Shown here: positions 44,489 to 57,100 of the stretch, one piece after another
Layout: each line of letters starts with the position of its first letter
Numbering within the stretch: the first letter of the stretch is position 1
DNA from: Leptodontidium sp. MPI-SDFR-AT-0119
Taxonomy: Eukaryota > Ascomycota > Leotiomycetes > Helotiales > Leptodontidiaceae
Assembly: GCA_020726505.1 (NCBI GenBank)
Contig: JAHLEZ010000009.1
Coordinates: 2,542,001-2,606,000, forward strand
Direction of reading: 5' to 3'
DNA: 64,000 bases
Notes under the pieces: generated by a model
Databases searched by the model: none
Told to the model about the DNA's origin: nothing
The model's input: only the letters and a program-made list of their open reading frames with translations
Translations under genes and position numbers: made by a program

Positions 44489-45747
44489 CTATGTACCTGC
44501 ACAACCAAATTGATCATAATACGGTCTAAATGTCGTATAAATCCCACACGCAGACTTCCTTGTCTCTAACCCTGAAACAACCATAGCTATTATCATCAGA
44601 ACTATCAAGAGCCCAGTGTAAACCTTGTACCATGTCGACTCAATACAAGGCAAAACGGTACTACTCGTATTCCCAGTCCAGAAGTAAACAGCAACAATAA
44701 CGATCACACCAATAATCAAGACAAGGTAGAAAGCGGTGAGAGTAAGAAACGTTCCAGTGAAGAATAGTCCGTATCCAGGCTGGGGCTGCGCAATTGAAGC
44801 CGCACTCAGAGCTACGGAGCCGATGAGTGGAATGAGAAAGGTCATGCGTATCAACATGCTTCTCCATGAGTTTGACGGGTGGAATATTTCTTCTGGGGAG
44901 ACGGAGAGTCCATAATCCAGATTGAGAAGGCCCACGGCTGACAGGGTAGAAGCAGATCCCGGCTTCGTCATGACAGCTTCCATTTCGACACCATCCACTT
45001 CTTCACCTCTACTACTCTCTATCCTGTCGATATCCATATAAGAGTAATCATTTGTCAACCAAAATGCAGCAGGAAGTCGCATGAGACCCAAAAACGCTAT
45101 GCTAGAAAAAATTGAGTTGAAAGCGAGAGAAAAGGCAAAATCCCCATTAAAGAACCCTGCCATAGGGGAATAAACAGACTGCACCCCTTGAATTGTCACA
45201 ATGAGCGTTGTGGCCGCGCTGATAGAGGTGAAACTGATACGGCGCAGACTTGGGGCCCTTGTGCAAAGTTCTCGACTTTTCAACATCATCTCTTCGGATC
45301 CGTCCCATCCGTTTTTTGTCCAGAAGAGTGCGCAGCTCGCAGCCATATCAATCGATCTCCATCTCTTTGCTCGAGCGCGCCGGTCTGTAATAACAAAGTA
45401 TCGCCAGAGGATGGATGTGGGATTGAAGTGCCCGAGAAGACTGTGCCAGACGGGTCGTCTGCGCGAGAGGTAGATGGGCGTGGGTACGCCAGCTATGATG
45501 TGTGCGATAAGTGGAGCGAGGCAGAGAGTTAGGAGGGAGATCCATTCTGTGAATTTGACGGATTGGGACTGGTACGTGAACTGGATGATTTGCTGTGCGG
45601 AGGCTGGAGGGATGAAGCTGGAGAGAAATAGGAGTAATATTGCGTTAGCTGGTTGGAATATGGGCTAAAGGAAGTGAGCAGATATTCAAGATTCACTTCT
45701 AGTGTGGTCTAGGCACATACCGCAAGAAATATGGCCGCTTCTAACAT
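44489..45747 (-). CDS. Multipass membrane protein of unknown function
   Basis: Two exons, 45747-45721 and 45664-44489, with a 56-nt intron (GTATGT...CTTTAG), give 400 residues. The upstream exon provides the start MLEAAIFLA; the join is in frame. About seven hydrophobic segments are visible, for example NAILLLFLSSFIPPASA (possible signal-anchor), WISLLTLCLAPLIAHIIAGV, ISAATTLIVTIQGVQSVY, LIPLIGSVALSAASI, FLTLTAFYLVLIIGVIVIVA and VYTGLLIVLMIIAMVVSGL. A loop of about 60 residues between segments four and five is polar (SRGEEVDGVEMEA). I do not recognise the family. It lies beyond the MITE from the gasdermin gene; no functional link is evident. Confidence 0.75.
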
Positions 45748-46439
45748 GTCGCCTTTCAAAATCAATCTGTCCACCAGGATAAATACCGCGAAACATGACG
45801 GTCCGGGAGCATTGGGGGGGACGTCGCAATTAAATCTGTTGCTAGCAGATCGTAGAACAGCTTAGCGAGGCTTGGCAGGCTTGTGGTACCTTCCGTAAAT
45901 GGAGCTTTCCGAGACAATGCTGGCATCTTTTCAGCTCTTCAGATTCGCTTCCAATAGGGATTCGTGTGGCATATCATCACATGCAGTGGGATGCATCAGC
46001 CAATGCACATCTTAGCTGATTGCGCCCCATTGACTAATGTGCTCACAGCATCTCTCCTGCTCGTGGTGGTGCCCACCACCACTGTTTGTTCTGCCCCTCC
46101 CTCCTTGTCCCTTTTCTCAAATCATCGCACACAATAGCTGAAAGAACCAGTTTAGGTCAGCGTTCTCAAAAGCCCAGCCTAGCCTCAGCTCACCTTCAAG
46201 CTCGGCTACGCTGTCCCGCACCTCAAGCTAGGCTGAGGCAGGCTATCCTTAACATTTCTAGGCTCGGCTCGGCCAGGCTGACCACTGTAAATAGCTAGGC
46301 TAGAGCAGGCTTGCCAAGGCTACCGATGCACAAGGGCAAAGAAAAATTCCGGGGGAAGGAAGTGGATGCCAATTCGGGTAAAAATGAAGCTATTTACAAC
46401 TCATTGGGCACTATACAAAACGTGACGTCCTCCATGGCT
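45748..46439. other. Gene-poor stretch with AGGCT-rich island
   Basis: 46150-46320 is rich in the word aggct on both strands (ctaggctgaggcaggct and similar), compatible with an old tandem or MITE remnant. No gene recognised. Confidence 0.4.
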
Positions 46440-46620
46440 TTTGGCTTTGATTCTTTCTCTCTCTTAATAACTTCCTATTAGCGATTAACTAACACCTTAA
46501 GCATTGTATAGCCTTAATTATATTAACCTTTAAACGATGCCGTTGTCTCGTGATTAAGAGTTTACCTTAGAAAATACTTTCTCGCACTCGCTCGACATAG
46601 CAGGTAAGTCCCCGCCCCCC
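46440..46620 (-). pseudogene. hAT transposase C-terminal remnant
   Basis: Minus strand gives DLPAMSSECEKVFSK, the start of the hAT dimerisation domain (typical PAxSSExERVFS), then stops and, in a shifted frame, VNIIKAIQCLR. It ends at a C-run near 46620 where unrelated transposon sequence begins. Confidence 0.6.
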
Positions 46621-46639
46621 CCCCCCCTTCCGGACACCC

Positions 46640-47100
46640 CGCAATTTTACCACCACCTGTAAATAACACTTAATAACTCTACAACGCTTCAATTTCTATA
46701 TAATCTTCTGTAGCCTTATAATCTCCTACCGAATCTAAATCAATAGGTACAATTTCTTGATCTCCAGCTACAATTTGAGCTCTTTAAATAGCTTAAATGT
46801 CCGCAAACTTGGAATTTGGGCTAGTTTAAACCTTCCTTTTTTTCCGTGGTTGTAATTAATTCAATTTAGCTTCTAATTGCTGTATCCTCATTTCTGCCTG
46901 TCCTAATACAAAGTCCTTTTAATTAAAAGCTTTAACAGCTTTCTTGAAAAGTAGTTAATCTGTTAGGATGTTGTTATGGATAGTTTAGTTAAAGTATTAA
47001 GCTGTAACTTGAATTATTTGCCAGCCTTTGGCGTAAACTATACAATTAATGATTCCTCCACTTTCTTAATAGTCTGAAGGTCCTCTGGGGCACTAATTTC
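46640..47100 (-). pseudogene. Fot1/pogo-type DDE_1 transposase C-terminal remnant
   Basis: Minus strand reads KDFVLGQAEMRIQQLEAKLN, a stop, then LQPRKKRKV and RAQIVAGDQEIVPIDLDS. This is the coiled-coil/basic tail often seen at the end of fungal pogo-like transposases. Stops fit CAA or CAG to TAA or TAG. It abuts the NLR fragment. Confidence 0.55.
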
Positions 47101-47106
47101 TAGCTC

Positions 47107-47901
47107 CTAATTACTATTCTCTAATAGTAATCGGCTTGCCATAGATTCTAGAGAAACGATAGCAGAAATCCCTTCGGAGACTTTCATCATCCATCCAAGT
47201 GCCTCAAGCCAATGGAGGAGATGCTCCTGCAGAAACTGATTCACTTGGTCGTCAAGAAGCTGGGGCCCACCTTTGTGAAGATGGTGGATCCAGTTGAGAC
47301 ATGCGTATTGAAGTTCAGGCGAGAGACTTTGCTCGACTCGGCTACTCTCGTCAGCCCAAAGTGCTCCTGGTCGATCCACGTCCAGAATATCCTGCTTGAG
47401 GGAGTCGCGCATGAGCCGAACGCAATTTGTAGCAAGGTTTTCATGTGCCTGCTTCTCGGTAATCCCCAAATGTAGATCTTCGCATCTCTTTTTGTCAAGG
47501 AGGAAGTCACGGAATGAAGGATGATGTAAACGCAGCGGATCGGTCGGATCATCTGGAACCTCTAAAATAGCATGAAGATCATTTAGTGTTTGATCCATTA
47601 CATTCGGCTTGGTGTCGAGTAGTCTGCCTAATGACTGGGTGGACAGACGAGAAGATAGGACAGCGACGGCTCCCATTGTTGTTCCAAGTAGATTCCGCCA
47701 TTTCTTTCTTTCTGGTTTTTTGTACTTCTGGACTGGTTGGCATGGATTGGTTTGGCATTCATTAGATTGGCGTCTGGGATTGGCGTCTGGGATTGGATTA
47801 GCGTATGGGATTGGCATGGTTTGGTTGGGTTGGGTTGGAAGCTCTGCGTCGTATGCAATTTTTTTCTTTCTTTTCCAAGTCCATCGAGCATCCTGGTACA
47901 A
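47107..47901 (-). pseudogene. Truncated NLR fragment (region after NACHT)
   Basis: The frame contains GAVAVLSSRLSTQSLGRLLD, RLHHPSFRDFLLDKKRCEDL, SPELQYACLNWIHHLHKGG and FLQEHLLHWLEALGWMMKVS. This series is characteristic of the segment following the NACHT domain in fungal NACHT-WD40/ankyrin proteins (LHHPSFRDFL... and ...LQEHLLHWLEAL). The NACHT P-loop and the sensor repeats are both absent. The N-terminal 60 codons of the frame derive from a ttggcgtctggga-type repeat (47740-47840) and are not NLR sequence. Probably debris of an NLR destroyed by transposon insertion. Confidence 0.75.
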
Positions 47902-49882
47902 CTAGTTTTACATTCCTTGGAGTTGACGGAATAATACCCAGCCGTTAGGCTTTCCAATTGTGTGGTCACACCTCTTTCACCCATTTTTTATCCTCTTGGC
48001 TTTTACTTCGTGTGCCTTTTGGGAGAGAGAACAGATGCATCGACGCGCGCAGCCACCTGAACACAACATCGGTTTGGTCTTAACTGGATTATTCCCAGGA
48101 TAGACTCAATTGGACTAGAACCCGCAAATCCTGAAACCCCGCAACCTCCCTTCCTCCTTAAGCCATCCATCTGCTACTTTCCATTTCCACAGCGAAATTC
48201 GAATCCACATTAACTATATAAGGGTTAAAATTCCAAGGAGGTTGCCGCGACACAATCTTCTGTTTCAATTTGGAGGCTGCTGCTTGTCGTCATCACTTCA
48301 CCGCTACAGTGCTGCCAAGACGGTGTTGCCGAATTTTGTTCCCCGCGGCCAAAGTAACATCTGCTAGTTACTAATTACTTCATGAGAGCAGGTAAATTGT
48401 TGTTTAAATAGAATAAGATAAAAATATTAATGAGCTCGCACTTGATATAAAGAACTTTCCATGTTAAACTCCTCGGGTATTATAGATAAATTCAAGTTCT
48501 TTTACACCTTCAGCTCCGTGGTAGAGTGGAGTGAATGAGCACCTAGAGAGACGACTTGAGCAGACACAGAGACGTTCCAGTTGTTTGATAGAGAATTGCT
48601 CAGGGTGAACTCCAGGCTAGGTTTGATCGAGTCAAAATATTGTTCTACTACGGGTTGTGGCAGCAGCAGTGGAGATGACTTCAATCTAGACCACTTTGAT
48701 AGTATATCGCCATAAAATACGTTCTCTTAAAGCCCCGTCCTTCAATTTCCTCCCTTTGGCTCCAAGTAGTCAATCAGTTGCTAGATGTTATTTTTCATTC
48801 GCAGGATCATTGGAATTCGGTTCTCCTGAGAGTATCTTGCTGAAAAGCTCACCTTCCTGTGCCGTTAGGATGCTCTAATCATAGCCTTATAAGATTAGAA
48901 CGGGGGCGTTTGCTAGATTGGCCAGTTTCCACGATGTGACCTTCCTCTCCTCTTTCCTCTCCTCTGATGCTTCCGCACATCATCGAGCAAGCGGAGCCAG
49001 ATGATTACTGTTCAATTTTCCAATTCACCTTCTACTTCTGTTAATCTACTTTTATTATTTTGAGTGAGTTGTCCTACTCACATACTATGTATATCCACCA
49101 CATGTCGCTCTAAATTACCCGCAGCTTCTCTGTATAGAATAACAAAAATATAACAGTCCCCACTAATAAGCGTTTGATATATCTTATAATCAATGCCTAC
49201 CTTTTCTTCGCGAACACTATTATTTCGTCGGCAGAACTAAAGGCAGCTTCCCCCGCGCACAATCTAGATAGAAACGTATATTAACATTAATCTCCATACG
49301 CTAGCTCTATTTATATTCTTATTATTATTAGAAATATTAGTATTAGGTCCCGAATAGGCAAAGGTTCTAAATTATTATAGCATATCACGTGCTATACTTT
49401 TTATTATAAAGTAAATATATTGTACTATTATCTTAAAAGCATTAACATTATATATTATTAGCGTAAATATATAATTTAGGCTTTTTACTTACAATATTAA
49501 AAACCATAATTGTAACTATTAGGAGCGTTTAAAGCTTTATTTCTAGTATATTAGTTAAATAAGTATTACTAAGATTAAACGAGCTTATAAAGGTCACCTT
49601 TTATATGTAAAGCTCTTTATTTTATACCTTCTTTTTTACTTAGTTATAAAATTTGAAAGATTCTTATTATCTTTATATACTTACTATTAATATATAAGGC
49701 TATAGTTATATATAATTGTTGTTGTTTTTAAGTAAGTATTATAACGGCGCGAATAAACTTAGTATTATATTACTATTGATAAAGAATAAAAAACAAGAAA
49801 AAAAGAGGTTCGTAAGAAACCCTAAGTATAAATATATCAATTAGTTGCGCTAGTAGGCTAACTTAACTAAGTCGATTCGCTA
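47902..49882. other. AT-rich intergenic block, no gene recognised
   Basis: The left kilobase has mixed composition; from about 49000 it is strongly AT-rich with TTATTA/TAAGTA words, consistent with RIP-decayed repeats. Nothing nameable. Confidence 0.45.
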
Positions 49883-50139
49883 CTTAATGTGACGCTTGCC
49901 CTAGAAAGACGGCAATCACGTGTAACTGACGCCTCACATATTAACACAGGACATATGACGATACCAAGCATCAACTTAGAATCTACAACTACAAAGGAAA
50001 GAAGGTAAGGAAAGAAGAAGTCTATATATAAGAGGTTGGTATGCCTAGTATCATAGTAATCTCGGTACGTCCCGATCGGGCAGTACTAAGTGGAGCCGGT
50101 GGAAATGAGGCTCTGGGCATTGCCGGTCGTCACACTTAA
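49883..50139. repeat. Solo LTR (247 bp) with target duplication CTTAA
   Basis: The insert 49888-50134 starts TGTGACGCTTG and ends GGTCGTCACA, flanked by CTTAA on both sides. A TATATATAAG word lies near 50026. Base composition is normal within AT-rich flanks. Confidence 0.88.
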
Positions 50140-50581
50140 TACGATAAAGAATATAATAAAGCTAAGGTGCGATAAAGTCGAATCTTAGTATTAGCCCTTA
50201 AGCGAGTTGATTACCCCTTAGTATATAACTAACGCCATAGGTATATTATATAACCGGAACGTGATCTAATTAAAACGTGACCTTAAGAATTATTATATTA
50301 CCCCACTACTTTAAAAAACGCTTATTCTTAAGTCTTAAAAAAAGAATTTCTTATAATTGTATATTATTATTAATTATTTATTATAAAAGTCCTTGTAATT
50401 GTTTTTATTATTTTCTTATACTTAAATTTAATTTAATAAGTCTCGTAGTAAACTTAATTTAATAAGCTTATAAAAATAAAAGTCTGAAATCTTATATAAA
50501 AAAGTGCTTAAAGTTTTTAGTTAAGTACTACTTTAGGTTTAGGTTATAGTTTAATTAATCAATCTTATATCATAAGTTATT
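50140..50581. other. AT-rich decayed sequence
   Basis: No recognisable coding or repeat feature; composition as expected from RIP decay. Confidence 0.4.
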
Positions 50582-50747
50582 GTTCTTGTAACGACTGGCT
50601 CCTGTGCAGTCGTCACGTGTGTATTGGCTATGCCGCATCGGGATTAGCCCTGATTAGTCAGCCTCTCCTTAAGAGAGTGCTTCGTGTTCCTGTAGCTTTC
50701 TCTCCTCAATTGATTCTTCAAGTTCTAAGTCAAACCGTCACAGTTCT
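50582..50747. repeat. Solo LTR or LTR-like insert (156 bp) with target duplication GTTCT
   Basis: The insert 50587-50742 starts TGTAACGACTGG and ends AACCGTCACA, flanked by GTTCT on both sides. It is short for an LTR; it could be a small TRIM-type terminal repeat. Confidence 0.82.
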
Positions 50748-51588
50748 TTTTTAAGCGTATATTAAGGATATATTATATCTTATACTTAAGGTCGTTATTA
50801 ATTATTTAAGGCATGTGTAACGCTTAGGTTTAATTATGAAAAGGGTTTATATTAACCTTTTAAAGCTTATTTAAGAAAAAGATTAAATACATCTTTATTT
50901 TTCATAATAATAAAAGTTCTTATAGGTACCTTACTTTTTTAATAACCTCGTATAAGCTGTTTTATTAATTTATAAGCTTCTTTTTATTTCGAAAAGTTTT
51001 TTAATTTTTTATAATAACTTATACAAAAATTCTTACGTCTTAATTTACTTTATATTAATACTTATTAATATTTCGCTTTTCCTTTTCTTAAGCTTTTTAA
51101 AGGATTTTATTAATTATTTTTTACGTATCGTAAGCTTGTTTCGCAACTATTTAAGCATCCTTGAGGTTAAGCTTCTTTATAATTATTAAGGGCTTATCTA
51201 CTAGCGGCTGGTCCTAATTAAACGAAGTGCGTAAGAGGTAATCGTACTTTAGCTTATATAAGTTTATATTAATAAATTCGTACTACAGTAATAATTAAGC
51301 GTAATTTATTAATAAAAGTAATTTTAATTAATTATCTAAATAATAAGTTATAAATGATTAAAGATATTAATTTAGGTATTAATTTATAATCTTAGTTGAT
51401 TTATTTATTTAAGTATAATATATAATAAATAACTGTGGTACAGAAGTGGAGCATTAAGTAGGTGCTCCCAAAGTGGTGATTAAGTCGTCTTAATTCTGTA
51501 AAAGGAGGCTGGTAGGGAGTAACTGACTACATACACGAATAGGGGCTGCTGAGTCAGCAGAGCCATAGTGCCGCATATCCGTGCCTGT
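50748..51588. other. AT-rich decayed sequence
   Basis: Nothing recognised up to about 51420; 51430-51588 has higher GC but no identifiable feature. Confidence 0.4.
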
Positions 51589-51593
51589 ACGAC

Positions 51594-51867
51594 TGTTAGT
51601 ATCTAACCAAGGTTTAATACCTAATATCAGGGTGACAAAGAATACAACAAGTGAAGTTTAATTAAGTATATTCCGTGTGTCCCTTTTATACGAAAGGGAA
51701 AGCTACCTTAAATACATTAAGTACTAAACCCTGTAGCTCGTATAAGTATTACTTATACGAAACTAAGAGGCAAGGTCTAAAACTAAGCTTTATTAGGCTA
51801 GAAGAGACGACTATCTTTAGAAGCTGTTAGAGTAAGAGAATGCCCCTTAACTAAGGCTATCTTAACA
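51594..51867 (-). repeat. 3' LTR of the copia element
   Basis: 274 bp, aligned over full length with 58919-59192. The differences I see are C/T and G/A transitions (for example gtatctaacc versus gtatttaact near the end). Confidence 0.93.
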
Positions 51868-53529
51868 CTAATAACTCTTCTTTTGTCAAAAGAAAAACTC
51901 TCTTACCTTCCTTCTTTCTCCTTTATACGAAGTACGAGTAACTTAGCGTATTATCCTTAGCTCCTCTTCTTCCTTCGTACGAAGCACGTGCCCTATGTGA
52001 CTTCGGCTTACTATATTAAATAGTAACCGCTTTAGGAAGGAACGACTTCGTTCCTTCCTCGTACGTCTCTCGTTAGTTAGTTATTAGCTTTTCTTACGCA
52101 TAAAAGAGATTTTCTAAATTCCCTCTTCTCTTCTTCTTCTCTTCTTCTTTAAATAATAGTAATAACAGTAGCAGTAACAGTAAGTCCCCTTCTCTTTTTC
52201 GTATAGCTCTCCTCTTCCTTAGATACTCTTTATACGACCTAAGATAGCCTCGTACGAATCGGCGTCTCTCTTTTCCGCCTTGCCTATAAAGTAATCTAAT
52301 TCGTTGTCGCTAGGTACTAACGAAAGGTCTTCTATAGGCCACAACACTACTACTACTACCACTACCACAACAACCAGGTAAGTACTCTCCCTCGTACGAA
52401 GTCTACCCCCTCGAGACTAGCTTCGCACAGCTGCTGCAACATTAGTAAGGTGGTACTAACGCCTGCGTAGCCACACTACACTACACTATACCACACAATA
52501 TTAGTCTTTTTCTCTTTATACGAGTTAGCCCTTATCCCCAAGATATAGCTTCTCGTACGAACCTCCGGTCCTTTTATCTAAGAACTAATATTGTATAAGG
52601 CCCTTATTCTCTTTAACGCCGTTAATGCCGCGCTAGCTATTGCCAACGCTAACGCCTAGCCTATACTTATTATTAGCGGGTAATAGTTAGGCCCGTTATA
52701 TTATAATGCGTTATAACAAATAGTCTTAGTTATACTAAAACGTGATGTCGCCTTCGTATAAGGGCGTATTATACCCTAGTAGCTTATAACACATCGGCCT
52801 TCGTACGTCAATGCCCTCTTAATTTAATCGAGAGGTGTTGTCCGAGTTATTCCTTGTATTAAATGTTCCCGGCGTAACTTAACGCCTTTCCTTAATTATA
52901 CTTTAGTTTAAGGTTATTTCGGGGATAGTTATAGTAACTATAAGTGGCGAGATTATGCCGCTTGTTATAATCCCCCTCTTAAGGACTTATCGTCCGAAGA
53001 CGAAGGTTTAGGAAACGAAAGTAACGAAGTTTAAGTAATTACTATGTAAAGGGCACTACAGGGACTTATTATTAAACTTATACGAAGGGGCTTAATAAAA
53101 GATAGATTTAAAGATACTCTAATTGTCTTATAACTTTATATATATCTTTTATATTCCCTTTTATTTATAAGCACAATTCCTTTTTATAGCTAAGCTTCTA
53201 AGTATTGTACGAAGGCTCCCTTTAAGTAAATAGACTTAAGCTTATCTTTAACCTTTACGCGGTACTTAAGATAAGTACTTTGTATAAGAGCCTATACAAA
53301 GGAAACTAATAGAGATTTCCCTTAATTAATTTATTATTAGATTATTATTAAATAATTAGTTATTAAATAGTCAATCGTCGTATTAGATATTATTTATTTA
53401 ATCGAGAAATACATAACTATTATTTCGTACAATATTTAAATAAGTAACTAAAATAAAATAAAAACACGCATTTAATAAATAAAATCATTATATCGTACGA
53501 TACTATTCCTCCCCTAGCTTTACTTTCTT

Positions 53530-54130
53530 TTCCCTCTTAACTTATTCTTCTACTCGTATAATAATCTAATTGTTATTAATTAGCTTTTCTAAACTTTTGT
53601 TCGGGTTTAACTTCGTCATCGCATCCGCCGGGTTGTCTTAACTATTAATTTATCGGATTTTTACAAGTTCTCGTCGTTCGTACGATTAACGTAAAGCCAT
53701 AATATTAATCATTAGCCGCTTCTCTTTCGTAGTACTGAGCTTCACGAGGTATTTGTATAGCGAGAACGAGTTTATATAAATAACGATTGAAATTACTAGT
53801 ATCTCTAGCCGCGACGTAATAATATTAATTGTACTCTTTACCGCGATTACTATATTAACCCTATTAATTATACCGTAAATCTCGGAAGTTAAGACACTTC
53901 GCGTTACTCGTTTACTCTTTATATTACTTTAATAAAATAGATTTCTAGAAAAAAGAAACAAGTCTTAATCGTACGAATTAGGGTCGTTATTTTTCGTGCC
54001 AAGAATTATTACGTATTTAAGTTAAGAACTTAAGTCCTTATTATTCGTAAAGGATCCGTCGACAAAAACAAATAATTTCGTATAATATAAGTCTAAAGGA
54101 ATATAGTTTAATCCTTGTCTAATGTTTTAA
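53530..54130 (-). pseudogene. Copia RNase H remnant
   Basis: Contains KLFVFVDGSF (first catalytic Asp), then after several stops YERRELVKIR, NPADAMTKLNP. This fixes the strand of the element. Stops all fit Q or W codons altered by CpA-to-TpA change. Confidence 0.85.
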
Positions 54131-57100
54131 ATCTATTACTAAATACGCTTATTTAAGTTCTTTACGTTAGTATCCTTTAGTTCTTAGAATTAAGCCGCAA
54201 CTAATAAGTCGTACGAAGCTTTAAGTTAGTATAAAGTTGCGATATATGCCCCTCGAGCCCGTTGTTCCCGATACTAGTTCGTATAGTTTAGTGCTCTTAA
54301 GTCAACTTTAATTAACTTCTCGCCTTGCCCTTTTTAAAGGATTTAAACGAAGTCCTTTTGATTATATATAATACATCCGTTAAACGCGAGGGGTAATTCG
54401 TATAATAAACGGACTTTCGGTTTTATAAAGAAACCGGCAATCCCGAGTTCTTTCTCTTCCTTCTCTTAAAACTCGTTAATAGCTAAGATTAGGGTATTGT
54501 CCGTTTATATTCTAACTACTCTAAACGGCATTCCTAATTAAGTAATTAAAAGGCATAGATTATACGAAGACGTTTCTATATACAACTTAACCTTATAATA
54601 TGTGTCGTACGTCCCCTGCTAGTGTGTTCCTGATTCCGGGATACTATATAATAGCTTTCGTATAAGTATAATTATATCCGGCGAGTAGTTACTAGTAATT
54701 TACTTTAGTAGTCTCGTATAAATCGTACGATTTAGAAACGTTGTCGACTAAATATACGCTTAAGTAATATCCCGAATAAAGATTAATAACCCTTTTTATA
54801 TAAGTGACGGATAAAGTACTAGAATAAGTCGCTAACTAATCTGTTAAATCGTCGAAGACTAAGTAAGGATCTATTCCTTTCCCGCGTCATTATACGCTTA
54901 AATCACGAGTTTAAATTTCTCGTACGAAGCTTTAGTTGTCTTCCCTTTAATTTCATTAATAAGCCGGGAATTAAAGATTCGTCCGCGATATTACCTTAAG
55001 TCGTATTATACGAACTTAAATACGCCTTAAGTAATTAAGTTATTAATCTCCTTTTATTAAGATTCTTTAAATAAAAGACTAAGGCTAGTAATCTTCCTTA
55101 TTACTTGTATCGTACGAGATAAGTCTAAGTCGGATTGCTCTTTCTAAGTCAGGAAAACTTCTAATAATCGTACGAGTCCCTTCTCAAGTTCTTATTTTGT
55201 CTTAAACGGAATTAAGACAACTGGCCGTATTAAAGGAGACACTTGGTCTGATCGTATACGGTTTTCCGGGACCTCGGCGATTTTTTTTCGTGTAAAACGG
55301 CTTAACTATTATTATATAAAAGGAAGTTAGTCCTAAAGGCAATTAAATAACACACTCTTTTCTTGTGACTAATAATAATAAAAACGGGCCTGTCTATCCC
55401 TTTTTCTTCCGTTATACTTTTACCGAAGATTATAATAAAAGTCGTATAATCTTAGTAATATTAGGGCCGTTCTTAATACTTTAAATATCTTTAATTTTTC
55501 GTGCGGCTTAAATCTTTCGCAATTTCGTTATTACTATCCGAACTGCCCTTACTTTAGTAAGTATATTTGTAAATAGTAAGTCTTCGTACGAAAGTCTAGG
55601 ATATACTCCGAAAACGAGAAGTATTAGAATTAGTCCGTTTAGATTAGTTATATTATTCACGGCTTTCACGGCCATTTAAAAGACTACTTCTTTTACTAGG
55701 TTTTCACTTCTTGTCTCGTCTTAGATGATCTCGTATAACCGGCGTAAAAGGGCGTAATACCGCTTAACCTTCCTAATACTCTAATATGCCTCGACTAAGA
55801 CTTCCTTTACATTAACGTTTATCGTACGAGTATTTACTTTAAATTCTAATAATGCGAAGTTCGTCCCGGCATCGTGTACGAAGTAATTTGAAGGTTTAAG
55901 GTAAGTATTAATTTAACACGTACGAAGCGTAATCTACGTTATCTTTACTAAATTATCTTTTAGGAATCGAGCGGCATTAAAGCTAGTTACCTCATTAACT
56001 ACTTAAAGGACTACTACTCTTAAAAGATATAAAATATCTACGATTACAAAGAAATTAAATTTAATATCGTCTTTTAAAGAGAATCTAAATCGACTTAAGT
56101 TCTTCGTATAAAGCTAATATTATTCGTAGAACTTTAAGATCTTCTTAATCGTACAAAGGTTTATTTCCTCGTGTCTTATTTACTAAAGAACGCGGTATAG
56201 TTTCTTAACTAAAGGATATCTAAAGTATTAATAAAGTTATTTAAGCTTTATTTCCGTAAAGTGCTAGTATATAAACGTGTCTTTTATTATATAAATTATT
56301 ATTTATAAATGTCCCCATTTTCGTATAATTAGAATTCTCTTATTCCTTTAAATTATAATATTCTAAAGGTTATTTAATCGTACATCGAGGAAGTTTATAT
56401 CTTAAATATATAATAGAAACAAGGTATTTGTCAGAACAATCTAGAACTTCACTTACTTAATAAGTATTCGTATAAGTATCGATCCCTTTAATTCTACTAC
56501 TTCTTTGCCAAATCGAATCGTATACGTTTAACTACTCGTATAATTAACTTTTAGCGACGAGTTAAGCTTTAAAAGTACTTAAACTTGTTACTTTCTTATA
56601 ATAAAGATTCCGGTAACACCGCTATTTAATATAATCCCTTAAAAGACTTCGAACGAATATCTGTCTCTAATAACGAATACCTCGCCTTTGTATAAATCCT
56701 TTGTTAGGTCTCGTTATAAAAAGGCGTGTTTTATTAATTCGTTGTTTAGAACTTAGATTATTTGTTATCTATCGACTTCCCCGTACTCTATAAAGAATTC
56801 TTTTAGCTTATCTTTGTCCTTTTATTTCTTTATATCCTTTAGTACTTCTTTTATTATTGTATAATTAAATTCCCCTAAGAAATCTTTATATAAACTTAAG
56901 AAAGCTTAAGTTACTTCCTCGGATCTATTAAACTTAGTCATTAAGTAATTCTTAACTTTCGCTTACGCGGCTTTTTACTCTGCCTTCGGATAATCTATTA
57001 ACTAGTAACCTTCCTTCTTATAAATAATACATTTCTTGTTCGTATAATTATTAAAAGAGTTCCTTAAACGAAAAGTCCTCTTTTAAAACTAGTTTAATAC

